A stretch of DNA of 64,000 nt. Origin: Rhabditoides inermis (Eukaryota; Nematoda; Chromadorea; Rhabditida; Rhabditidae). The notes under the pieces are model-generated. The model was given only the letters and a program-made list of their open reading frames with translations, ran no database searches and was not told the origin of the DNA. A program made the position numbers and the translations under genes. This document shows positions 25,991 through 36,440 of the stretch, piece after piece. The DNA is taken from positions 1,430,001 through 1,494,000 of the forward strand of contig CAWZYM010000253.1 of assembly GCA_963966185.1 (NCBI GenBank). Reading direction: 5' to 3'. Position 1 is the first letter of the stretch; every line of letters starts with the position of its first letter.

Positions 25991-27268
25991 ATGCCATCAG
26001 ACGATGGCAGCAATGAGCTAGACGAAGGTGACTCCGGGTCGACCGGCGCTGCGTCTATCACGATGCGAGTTACACGATCACGCAGAACGGCGATTGAAAT
26101 CAAGGTTTGTTGAATGATTAATGATAGATTCGGTAGTCATCATGTTAGACCATATTCAAATTGTGTCAAGTTGCTACTAAGTGTGCTCTAGAGGTGGGTC
26201 TGATGATTATCGATCGATTGTTTTGTCATCATTTTGCTGACACTATGTGGTGATATTGTGTTTTTCAGGGCTCGCCTGCTGATGCTGCACTCCCCTGTGC
26301 TCGTGGAGGCAAGGCCCCTCGCAGAGGACGATCGACCGGTGCCGCTTCCACTTCTCGTCCGACACGCGGCGGTCATTCTGGTGTCGTGGCCGCAGTCTCT
26401 CGTGCAACCCGTTCCCATGTCGGAGCTGAAGAAGCTACCGAGGTATGTCTGATGATTATCGATCGAATGTTTTGTCATCATTTTGCTGACACTATGTGGT
26501 GATATTGTGTTTTTCAGGGCTCGCCTGCTGATGCTGCACTTGTATGTGCGCCTGCTCGTGGAGGAAAGGCCCCTCGCAGAGGACGATCGACCGGTGCCGC
26601 TTCCACTTCTCGTCCGACACGCGGCGGTCATTCTGGTGTCGTGGCCGCAGTCTCTCGTGCAACCCGTTCCCATGTCGAAGCTGAAGAAGCTACCGAGGTA
26701 TGTCTGATGATTATCGATCGAATGTTTTGTCATCATTTTGCTGACACTATGTGGTGATATTGTGTTTTTCAGGGCTCGCCTGCTGATGCTGCACTTGTAT
26801 GTGCGCCTGCTCGTGGAGGAAAGGCCCCTCGCAGAGGACGATCGACCGGTGCCGCTTCCACTTCTCGTCCGACACGCGGCGGTCATTCTGGTGTCGGTTG
26901 CCGCGCATATTCTGGTGTCGGTTGCCGCGCACGTTGCCGCGCACGGTGAATGTAATGAATGTAATGAATGAGCGTGCTGTCAACGCTGTCTGTCTGTGTC
27001 TCGATGCAGCCCGCTCCTGGCCTCTCTTCCAACACGTGCGCATCATCAATGGAGTCGCCGAGATCATCCTCAATCTAGGCGGCTTCATTAAGCACATCAA
27101 CGACGTGAGATATATCGTCGTATCGTTTTTTTAGTCATTACATTCTTTAAGGTGAAGAAGGTGCCATCTGAAGAAGGCATCGCCAGTCTACGCAACGAGG
27201 TGTTGGCGGATGCGTTGGCCGAGATTCGCGTTGTCATTGAACCCCGTATCGGTCTCCGACGGCCGTAA
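25991..27268 (+). CDS. Hypothetical protein built by exon-plus-intron triplication
   Basis: Not recognised. Six exons in continuous phase: 25991-26104, 26269-26442, 26518-26697, 26773-26896, 27010-27104, 27152-27268; 804 nt, 267 residues. N-terminus acidic (MPSDDGSNELDEGDSGS). Exons 2-4 are tandem copies encoding GSPADAALPCARGGKAPRRG... and TSRPTRGGHSGV, an Arg/Gly/Ala-rich basic segment, possibly nucleic-acid binding. The end is hydrophobic and helical (VRIINGVAEIILNLGGFIKH, then SLRNEVLADALAEIRVV). Exon 4 is truncated: it leaves the repeat at GGHSGV and splices through GTCG/GTTGCC into exon 5. AATAAA at 27335-27340 is 67 nt after the stop. All donor and acceptor sites are canonical except the TTTAAG acceptor before the last exon. 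Confidence 0.65.
26199..26896 (+). repeat. Three tandem exon+intron units of about 250 bp
   Basis: Each unit consists of an intron beginning TCTGATGATTATCGATCGA and ending GTGTTTTTCAG, plus one exon beginning GGCTCGCCTGCTGATGC. Unit starts of the exon part are 26269, 26518 and 26773 (periods 249 and 255). The 6-bp difference is an extra GTGCGC-type segment in exons 3 and 4. Between 26890 and 26940 the sequence GTGTCGGTTGCCGCGCA is itself repeated. Confidence 0.9.
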
Positions 27269-27536
27269 TACGGACCCGCAGGAACACGGAACTGCATACC
27301 GTAACATGGTATTGAAATTATAACGGAACTGCAAAATAAAAATGTTTCTCTTAAAATTTGCCACTCCGTATGAGAAATGTAACGGAACTACAGATACGTA
27401 TAAGGGAACAGCAATATTCGTTGCGGGACCATTTTCGCAAATCTCGTGATAAATTTTCTTGGTTCTCTTCGTTGTTTATTTATAGTGTTGTTCATTTATT
27501 TATTGGTTTATATTAACTTTGTTAAATCCAGGTCAC

Positions 27537-27943
27537 ATGGACGACCGTCCCTTGAGAAGAAGTGGTCGTGCTTTAACTCCAAATAAGCGAGTTTTCGATG
27601 AAGGTGAGTGATTTGTGTTTGTTTGTGTTGTTTGTTCAAGTCCTTTGTTTTTAAATGTTTATTTTGTAGACTTATTCATTTTCGGTGAAGAACCAACCGG
27701 TCATTGAGACGAAAGGACAAATCTGAGAAGAAAGGTGCGTTTATTGGTGTATTTCATGAATGAAACCTATCTATTTCAGGTCTGGATTTCGGAAGAGCGG
27801 TAGATGTCGCTCGGCGGGCAATCGAAAGATATCCCCTTGTTAGAGGTGAATAAATTTATTCAGTTCATTTGATTAACTTTTTTCCTACCAAACGCACACA
27901 AAATAGGTGCTCGACAGTTATTATTATGAAAAATATAAACTGT

Positions 27944-28012
<69 letters not shown>

Positions 28013-28643
28013 AATGATTGTTTTTCATTTTGATGTTTTAGGAAAAGAACGGATATCTCGCATGCAGGAGAAAACGATGCAGATGGCTAATATCAAGAAG
28101 GACGTAGCCCAACAACAGTACCAGCCGGCTCCGTCGAACGATCAGCAGTATGGAGAGGAAGGAGGGGAGATGGGCGAAATGCTCGAAGGAGCGCCGCCTG
28201 GATGGCGCAGAGAGGTGAGGCTGCACTCTTTCCATTTACATTGTGTTTTCGAATGTTTGCATTTTACTTGTGATTATGTGATTGTCATTCAGTGTTTGTC
28301 GCGCAAACATCCGTTTCGCGGCCGCCGATTTCCGTCCGGAAGCAAGGAGCACCTCATGGGCAGGCTCTCATCCAGCACCCTCAACGCCAACAGTACCAGC
28401 AGGCTCCGTCGAACGATCAGCAGTATGGAGAGGAGGAAAGGGAGAAGGGCGAAATGCTCGAAGGAGCGCCGCCTGGACTCGCACAGCAAGGTGAGGCTGC
28501 ACTCTTTCCATTTACATTGTGTTTTCGAATGTTTGCAATTTACTTGTGATTATGTGATTGTCATTCAGGGATTTCGCGTGGTGAGGCTGTGGTTGACTTC
28601 GACAATCTGAAAGCACTGCGGGAACGTATACGGATTCTGGAAG

Positions 28644-28682
<39 letters not shown>

Positions 28683-30600
28683 GATTTGAACAGTGGGAGG
28701 ACGACTGGGACCAGCCACAGGAGGAAGAAGCGGACGCAGTGTTTCTTCGAGAGGAGGATTTGGAAGCTGGAGGTACCAACTATTAAAACTTGGTTGCTTG
28801 TTTCCAAACAATTTTATTAGAGTATGAAGTGATTGCCGAGATTCCGCCAAAGTTCGCAGCAGGCCAACCGAGAAGGATCACCTCCGAGAGCTTCTTGAAC
28901 TATCAACTTCAAGTAGATGCGAGAGCAGCATTCCAACAGAGTAAAGTTTAGCGGGCAGACTTTTGAAAAGAACAATTCTCTGTTTAAAAGCGTTTGCTCG
29001 CAAAGCGAACGGTCAGTGGATTGACTTTAGAGGGCGTATCTACTGTGACACGGTTGTGCTGCACATTCAGAGTTTGTATTTTTTTCATATATTTTGTCAC
29101 CTTCTTAGAACTCGGTGATTACGTTGATGGAAAAATCGAGAGGCGAGCGCTCAGTGAGAAGATGAAGGCTATCCTCAAGAAGAAAAAGCTTTCTTACAAC
29201 GTCTATAACAAGGGCGAGCTTCACAGGTATAGTATAGACAATTCCTCTAATGTATCGTACGGTAATATCAGTTAGTTACCAGACATGGGCAAGATGTCGA
29301 GACATTTATGTAAGTATTAGGCAATTTGGAGGATGTTTTCCAATGAATAATGAACATTCTGTGGAAATTCATCGCTTAGTGCGCGAATTGTGCGTTCCAA
29401 TGTTCTCGTGCGGCCCGATAACCAACTGAATACTTGAAAAAAGGTCTGGTAAATAATCTGTATATTGACTGCCGTATTATTAGGGAGGGATATGCATTGT
29501 TTCTGTTGTTTTCGTTATCTATTTCTGTTGTTTTCGTTATCTAATTTTTGATGTTTTATGCTGCGTCCACATCCGTCAGTGACGTATGTCACCAAGAAGG
29601 GAGCTCACCGGTTTTATGATTCCGACTGGAACGTGTATCGGTTTCTTGATTCTACTACCCTGAGGTATTTTCGATTTTATGACGTATTTAACCGGAATGC
29701 TTAAAGGAATCACTCTGAATTTCGTGTGAAAACTACGACTACCACGTAAAAGAACATGAAAATACCATAACTTTCCATCAATAAACTTTATGCCGAAAAT
29801 GAAGATAAGGTGTTGAAAACGTATATATATATAAATACGTATATAATGTATATATATATATATATATACAATCTTCACAATTAGTGTTTTTAGCGTTTTT
29901 TCCCCACTTGGAGAAAGTGTGGGTTGGAGGATTCGACGAAAAGAACCGATGGAAAGAACCTATGTACGCTATCACAGATTGGTATGTTTTTCGACTTTAG
30001 GAATGAACTACGATTGTATTTTAAGGTCTACGGTTTCCGCAAGGCTGAAAAAACAAGCAGTCACCACAAACGGAGTTGAGTCGTAGCACGGGCGTGTCCT
30101 TGGTGTGAGTAGACTTTTCTCTTTTTCTAAATTAAAAGTTTGAAGTACTCAATTCGCAGGTTCTACCGAAAAACGCGCCTATTGGAGACACGCTAGGTGT
30201 CTTGTTAGCTGACATCAAGAAGACGCTCAACGAACATCTCGGTAAGGTTTATAATCTTAAGTATCAAAACGATAAGTTTGTTTCAGCTGCACGCGCTGCC
30301 GGTGTGTCGATCGGTGAGCGACGGAAGTTCTGTGGGAGGCCACCCTACCATTCAATCGCATATGACCAACTCAGATTGGTACTCTCTCGAGGACCACAGA
30401 CAGATCAGGTGATTTCAGCAGGTATGTATTGAATAGTGTTGATATAACTTTTCAGGCCCTGGACTATGTGAACGTTCTGCGCCGGTACATCACCATCACT
30501 GGTAACGACAAACGAGAGAAGCGCGCACAGGTTAGTGCAGTTACTATGGCATGTTTGTTATGATTGATATCACTAGGTGCGCGCAATCGGCAAGAAGTGA
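27537..30600 (+). CDS. Hypothetical multi-exon protein with polyglutamine tract
   Basis: Not recognised. Start MDDRPLRRSGRALTPNKR at 27537. Supported exon segments read GLDFGRAVDVARRAIERYP (27781-27846), KERISRMQEKTMQMANIK...SNDQQYGEE (28043-28214), a duplicated Gln-rich exon (28293-28490) and GISRGEAVVDFDNLKALRER plus (CAG)n Gln tract (28569-28771). Further segments are EYEVIAEIPPKF (28821-28938), ELGDYVDGKIERRAL, KKGAHRFYDSDWNVYRFL, WVGGFDEKNRWKEPMYAITDW, APIGDTLGVLLADIKKTLNEHL, GERRKFCGRPPYHSIAYDQL, ALDYVNVLRRYITITGNDKR and VRAIGKK-stop. The aromatic, charged middle looks like a conserved folded domain of unknown type. The second exon (27671-27734) cannot be joined in frame, and the first copy of the duplicated exon is one base short, so the gene is either mis-modelled or partly degraded. 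Confidence 0.5.
27946..28008. repeat. (TA)n microsatellite
   Basis: Uninterrupted TATA run of about 63 bp inside an intron of the hypothetical gene. Confidence 0.95.
28130..28568 (+). repeat. Duplicated exon with its 78-nt intron
   Basis: Exon end plus intron at about 28110-28292 is repeated at about 28390-28568. Both exons encode SNDQQYGEE...GEMLEGAPPG. The introns 28215-28292 and 28491-28568 have equal length (78 nt) and differ at only about one base (TTTGCATTTTAC versus TTTGCAATTTAC). Confidence 0.85.
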
Positions 30601-30879
30601 TGTCGTCTCCCTCTCGCTCCTCCCCAGTTCCATATCTACGTAGTGCATCTTCTCCACCCCATGTTCGTCGCCCGTGGTAGGCGTGACGTGTCCCCCAGGA
30701 TCCGCTTGCGCTTTATCTGGAGCCTCATTTCCTCACAGTCGTTTGTAAATAATGTTTTGTTGTTTGTTACATAGATAAATTGAATCAGTCGAATCATGTT
30801 GTCACCTTTGAAACACACGGATTACACCTATAAAACACAAATAATCTTCATCTGAATGCAATCAAATATGTGGTTTCGG

Positions 30880-30962
30880 TGCAACTCCGTCCGGTGCAGC
30901 TCCTTCCATATTACGTGCAGCTCCTTCCAGTGCAACTCCTTCCCGGTGCCGTTCCTTCCGCT
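30880..30962 (+). repeat. Short minisatellite (GTGCARCTCCTTCC-like units)
   Basis: About six degenerate copies of GGTGCAACTCCTTCC-like units in an otherwise unassigned spacer. Confidence 0.7.
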
Positions 30963-30977
30963 CATCCCTTTAACCAC

Positions 30978-31510
30978 GCCAAATTTCCCATCGACGCGCA
31001 GCTCAAGGAGAAGTTCGAGAAGGGTGCGTTCAACTTCTACTGTTCTTTCTTAAGAGAAACCGATATTGTTATGCACGAACGAAGTCGTTGAACAATCAGT
31101 CAGGCCGCTACCATTGAATAACTATCGTTTGTGAGAAGGCGCACAGCACATGGATGTGCTGAAGAAGCTAATCTACACGATCCTCAACGGCGACAAGATC
31201 TCGCCTGGTCTAATGATGTGTTCCACTTCTGCCTTTCTTCGTTCTTGGAAATTGTTCCCAAGGTATGCGATTTTGAATCCAGAAATCCAACCACGCAAAA
31301 TAAGTAAATAAGTTATATATACTTCATTCTTTAGCGGTGTTGTGCTATATTATCATCATATGCGTTCAAGTGTTTGCAAGCAAGACCGTCTAATTTGTTT
31401 AGTGATAAATAATGAAAATGCATGAATAGTTGTTTTAGACAAACGCGCAGGGCAAGCTGCTGCACGAGAAAATCCTGGCGCGTGCAGGAAGAATCTCCAG
31501 CACCCCAAAA
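30978..31510 (+). pseudogene. Exon-like remnants of an unidentified gene
   Basis: Isolated coding-like pieces: PIDAQLKEKFEKGAFNFYC (around 30980-31042), HMDVLKKLIYTILNGDKI (31149-31205), NDVFHFCLSSFLEIVPK followed by a GTATGC donor (31211-31261) and TNAQGKLLHEKILARAGR (31440-31493). They lie on one strand in a plausible order but in different frames and without a start, and the last stops at the duplication boundary at 31548. Possibly the broken 5' part of a gene cut by the duplication. Parent gene not identified. Confidence 0.35.
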
Positions 31511-31624
31511 AGTTATTTTTCGATAAATGGATTTATTGTTTCTTTCAGGATTCTCCGTTATTATGCTTATGCGAGCGGTGTGGGAGCGGGTTCTTTCTGC
31601 AATAGGAATTTTGATTCACTTACT

Positions 31625-32930
31625 TCAATTGTTTCGGTTATTTACCGTTGCAAATATCCTGTCTGTTTTGGGAGGCATGCTGTCTGGAAGGGGCACTCCT
31701 CTCGTCTCTGGTATCCACAGCGAATAGATGAAGACACCTAGACTGAGAAAGGCTGCGAGAACTGCGTAAGGTAGCCAAGGGAAAAAGGCCTCGAGTCGAA
31801 AAATCTGCGGACTGACGACAGAAGACAGACCGGCGATAACCTGCAAGTGAGAATCATGGAAAAAGTTGTGGTAAAGAGAGAAGAGAGCATCGAAAAGAAA
31901 GGTCATTTATTTTGTCATCTCTTCAAGTTTGCACAATTACGTCACAACTATACGCGATTGTTTGAATAGAATTGAATGTGTTCTGCTGTTGTGCTTATTA
32001 GTTGGATAAGTGACTGGGTACCTGGAAGACAGACACGGCGGTGTTCCTGATGGGAGTGGGGAAGAGCTCGCTGGCGACGGGGCCATTGATGGAGAAGAGG
32101 ACTGCGATCGAGGTGACGATGCAGATGTAGAAGGCAGCCAGCAGGAGGGGCGAGTCGACGCCTGCGAGCAGAAGATGAGAGAGACGAGAGCAGGCGAACA
32201 AACCGAATACGATCAGGCCTATGATGGCGAGACACCCCGTGAGAGACCCTCCCACGGCAGACAGGTGGATGTGCTTGCGCCCCAGCCAGGTGCATCTAGA
32301 GAGAGGGGTGAGAGAGAGTGAGAGAGAGAGAGAGAGAGTGATGGAGAAGAAGAGAAGATGTCACCTGTATTCCAGAACGATCATGGTGCCGTTACTGGCG
32401 ATGCGCAGCAGTCCGATGATGCCCATGTTGAGGAACACCGAGCCGGACAGTGTGTTCAGATTGAACAGAATAGCGTACGTGACCAGCGAGCAGTTGAAAC
32501 TGGAGAGGGAGGATGAGTTTGATTCGACAATATAGGTGCTTCCTAGACCTAGAGACCGTCTGACAGGCGGTATAGAGGAGAGTGCATAGCGTACATTGAA
32601 TCTTGGGTCAGAGCGATAGCTAATCTAACTCGTTTCAAGCTCGAATACGGTGCTCAAACCGCTTAACCCTTTTGGTTTCCTAAGCTATTGCTGCGAGCTG
32701 ACTTTTCGTGTGTGTTTTGAAAACCAAAACAAGATCAGACACTCCGAGAATATGGCGCAGAACCGAAAAGAAATGAGAAATTTACAAAGCGAGTGTGAGG
32801 GCGAGCGAGTATCGGGTCATCTGCCAGGTGTAGCACATGTGGTAGAAGGAGTAGTTGCGGGACGCCTGCGCCATGGCTGACAGACGCTGCAAGGTAAGCA
32901 ATCTCTCGCGCTCTCCTTCTCTCTCTCTCC

Positions 32931-32977
<47 letters not shown>

Positions 32978-34695
32978 TCTCTCTCTCGTCTTACCTCTGC
33001 CTCCGACTCGATGACAGTTCGCAGCTGTGCCGGCTCGTATGTCTGCCTGGACAATTGCAGCATTCGCTCGCACACCGCAATCGCCTGCATGATTGGGTCA
33101 GTGAGTGATTTAGTCGATTGATTGATATTGTCCGCACTCACCTCCTCTGTCCGTCCCTTGCGCATCAGCCAGTGCGGCGATTCGCACAGAAAACTGAACG
33201 GTTTTTTCTTGGAAAAAAGGTGATTGCACTCACAAGTTGATGGCAATGGGAAGGATGAAGGTGGCGCTGATAGACACGGCAAAGACCCGCCAGTCAAGAG
33301 AGGCGCGCGCGTAGCAGGTGATAGCTGCAAAGAAGCAAAGTGTGGGGAGGGAGGACGACTTTTGGAGTGAAGGGGTTTTTGTACCTGCTTGCGAGGTGAG
33401 CGCGCATCGGGTCGGGTGACTCGAACATTAGCAACACCGTTTTTCATTCAAATAGACAGTTTCACATAAACACAAATAAGGTCTATTCTTCAAAGCATGA
33501 CGTCACTAGAATATATCACTTGAAACGAAAGTTTTAGGCATTTGCGTATTTTAATTATTTTGTTATGAGCGTTTGTGTGGCCGGCGCTTCGCTTTCACCA
33601 AACCATCCATTCGTGGTTCCGCTAGTGTATCATATTCATAATTCTGTCCTGACAACCTCATGCTACCGCGCATACATTAACAATGTTATTCTCGTTATCA
33701 CTGAAGTAGTAAAGTAGCTGGGATGAAACGCACTGAAAAAGAAAACATACTAAAGAACATGGGCGCGAGGCAGAGTGACATGATCCAGACGCGATGCCGT
33801 TTCGGCAGCTGTTCCATCATGTACACCACCAGGATGCTGGAAAACATTTGTCTCTTCATCCCAGTTGCTATCTCGCGGGTAGGAGAGTGTCACCTGACTT
33901 GTCCCTGGTTGAACATGGCCATCACCGCTCGGATGGCTGTGAACAACGCGAGAGAAGGGGCGAGGGCGGAAGCCGCACCGAAAACTGCCGTCCCCACTTG
34001 CGCCACAAACAGCACCTGCACAAGTGCGAATAAAGATGTTCGTGTGAAATAGAGAACACTCACCCACTTCCTGCCCCACCGGTCGCTCGCCGTGCCAAAC
34101 AAGAAGATTCCGACAGTGCCGAGCAAATTCTGCATCGACGTCGAGTGCTTCACCTCCGCGTCGCGAGAGCACAGCGTCGAGAACTGGAAACGTAGGTTGT
34201 AGGTCAGTCTGTGCGTTCTCTGTGATGAAAATTGGAGCTGCCAACCTAACAGAGGTCTATGGGAATGAACCAGAGAATGTAAGAGACGAGTGGCATTCCA
34301 CGTTGTCTCACCTGCACGTTCACTGAGTGGAACTGGGTGGAGAGGAGTGGTCGCGGACACGCGCCGGACTCGTGGAGGGCGCAGAGGTGGCGGTGCACCT
34401 GTGACGGTCTCTGCTTGCACTCTTCACTCTTCACATACCTCTTTCGGCAGCGTCACACCCTGCGGCAAGGTGTAGTTGCTACACGAGGTCAGGAGAGGGG
34501 TCGCACCCGAACAAGCAAAGTGTACATTATAATAAAGGCTCATTTGTATTCCTATAGGAGCGTTGTCACCTTTTTTAAAGTTTTACCTGCAAACGTCATA
34601 AATATTAGATTGGCTGTTTGTGCGAAGAGACAAACTGCAGCCATTATAGCGACTGCGAGAGTGTATCTGAAATAGGCAAAGAGGGCGTGTTTATA

Positions 34696-34752
<57 letters not shown>

Positions 34753-34808
34753 CCAACTCACTTTCCGATCAGAATGAAATCGTCCACACATTTTCGGTTC
34801 TCCGGCAT
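31625..34808 (-). CDS. SLC22-type organic ion transporter (MFS), copy A
   Basis: Plasma-membrane major-facilitator transporter of the organic cation/anion (SLC22) type. Start at 34808, directly behind TATTACAG (trans-splice-like acceptor). Segments in order: CVDDFILIG-KYTLAVAIMAAVCLFAQTANL (TM1), Cys-containing extracellular loop (CSNYTLPQGVTLPKE, VHRHLCALHESGACPRP, FSTLCSRDAEV), and LLGTVGIFLFGTASDRWGRKW with the MFS loop-2/3 GxxSDRxGRK motif. Next are VLFVAQVGTAVFGAASALAP, VVYMMEQLPKRHRVW, SLDWRVFAVSISATFILPIA, the SLC22 motif FLCESPHWLMRKGRTEE, TM7-11 exons, SELFPTPIRNTAVSV and the last exon 31840-31625. About twelve or thirteen exons, all open. The acceptor of the third coding exon is unclear: no AG lies where the frame needs it, in either copy. 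A foldback element sits 150 bp upstream of the start. Confidence 0.85.
34699..34747. repeat. (TA)n microsatellite
   Basis: TATATA run of about 48 bp in the first intron of transporter copy A; the matching place in copy B (about 48680-48695) has only a few TA units. Confidence 0.9.
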
Positions 34809-34957
34809 GCTGTAATAGGCAACACTGGGTCTCAGGAACTGAGTATGCGAGTTCTTACCATCATAAAAGATCATTGCCGCCCCGAAAAATGAGCGTAGGG
34901 CAACTCTGATGACTGCGAAAAAGGAACTCTCGACATGAAGATAACTTCCGAAACTAA

Positions 34958-35709
34958 GGGCAGCCCACGCACTTGTGGTGGCCGAATTTGATGTAATGAA
35001 GCACCCATACACAACTTTTTACGCTGAATCCGAATATGACCATAACTTTCCCAAAAAAGCACTTTGAAGGGGATTTTGCCAAGCACCGCATAGACTACCC
35101 TTGAAAACGACCTATCAAACAACAGCGGCGCGGCGGAATGGTTAGTGAGTTAGGAAATCGGAAATGACTGTCGGTGGCGTCGGTGGTTCTATCCTCAACG
35201 CTGCTAATGTTTTTTGCAGTGTAGATTCTCGAAAGCAAGATCATAATTGTTTATTGTAATCTTGATGTTTTTGCAATGTTTTTGCAAAACGCAAAACCAT
35301 ACAATTGGAGCAATAGAAGTTTTTCGCATTTTGGTCATATTATGAACGAGTCTGTAGAACAGGCATCACATCACATTTGACAAGCAGATGACAGTTGAAA
35401 TTTACTATTTTTTTCGTAAATCGAATCTGGTGAGATTCTCCGGTGACGCCCTGCAAAAAAAAATTGCAGCGGCGAGGATAGAACCACGGATCGTCATTTC
35501 CGATTTCCTAACTCACTAACCATTCCGCCGCGCCGCTGTTGTTTGACAGGTCGATTTCAAGGGTAGTCTATTCGGTGTATGTCAAAACCCCCTTCAAAGT
35601 GCTATTTTGAGAAAGTTATGGTCATATTCGGATTCATCAGCGTAAAAAGTTGTGTATGGGTGCTTCATTACATCAAAATCGGCCACCACAAGTGCGTGGG
35701 CTGCCCGTG
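34958..35709. mobile_element. 752-bp foldback element (long inverted-repeat MITE) with TAA target duplication
   Basis: Two arms of roughly 270 bp (34958-35230 and 35440-35709) are inverted repeats beginning GGGCAGCCCACGCACTTGTGG. Both arms contain a tRNA-like stretch (GCGGCGGAATGGTTAGTGAG ... GGTTCTATCC). The flanks read ACTAA | element | TAAGTGTTG, whereas block B has the empty site ACTAAGTGTTG at 48905. A 3-bp TAA duplication is the hallmark of PIF/Harbinger-Tourist MITEs (family knowledge). No ORF. Confidence 0.85.
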
Positions 35710-36440
35710 TAAGTGTTGAAAAGGATCATAAGCTCATAAGAACCTCGAAAACCAGAACAATAACTCCATATTATTTACACAGTTGATATTTTTCTACAAA
35801 TTCCAAAACAGTGCATAAATATGACATGACAACATTTCTTCTGCTAGAAAAAACTGGAATTTCAGGATAATCCTCACTTAAAAGGTGATTGCTGTTTTCT
35901 CGTCTTCACCCCTGTGCGCTCCGGCGGTTCAGTGGATTTAGAGACAACACTCGAAAACAAAGTCCTTCTACTCTTATTTTTTGTTATTGTGTGAAATATG
36001 GACGAAAACATGGCTTTGATGATGACTGCATTCTTTTGAACTGTTATGAATAGTAGTATTTACATGATTTGTGCTGTGCATTGTAAAACATATTTTCTCA
36101 AGATGTTGGTCATTATTGTTTGTGTTTGCGCCCAGCGTCAACGTCAAATTATATTCTGACCTTTGTTCTTTGATAGAGTGTTACCCAATTTCACGGTGCG
36201 GCAGTTCCCCAACAAACAAGAATGACCAAGCACAAAAACAATCTAATTGTAAAGTTTTCTTGTAATAACTATGGTATATCGAAATAAATTTCAAAAGCTT
36301 GACTTAAAAACAGAGCAAAGCGTCTGCCACACTTAATTGCCAAAACATGTGAACAAAAAACTTATCAGAACACAAATCATAAGTACAAGTTTATACAAAA
36401 ATGCGTATTATCAAAATGCGCAAAACGTGATTATCACACA
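35710..36440. other. Spacer between transporter A and chemoreceptor A
   Basis: Unique to the duplicated blocks (same in 48910-49640). No supported gene. Contains the 3' flank of the minus-strand chemoreceptor and the distal upstream region of the transporter. Confidence 0.5.

Noticed and set aside
26188..26886. 232-residue minus-strand ORF across the exon-intron triplication
   Set aside because: Antisense shadow of the repeats; the plus strand gives canonical introns and a continuous protein with start, stop and poly(A) signal.
32735..33073. Arg/Glu-repeat ORFs in the transporter genes
   Set aside because: Arise from (CT)n/(GA)n runs in introns of the transporter; true exons are defined by phase and homology between copies.
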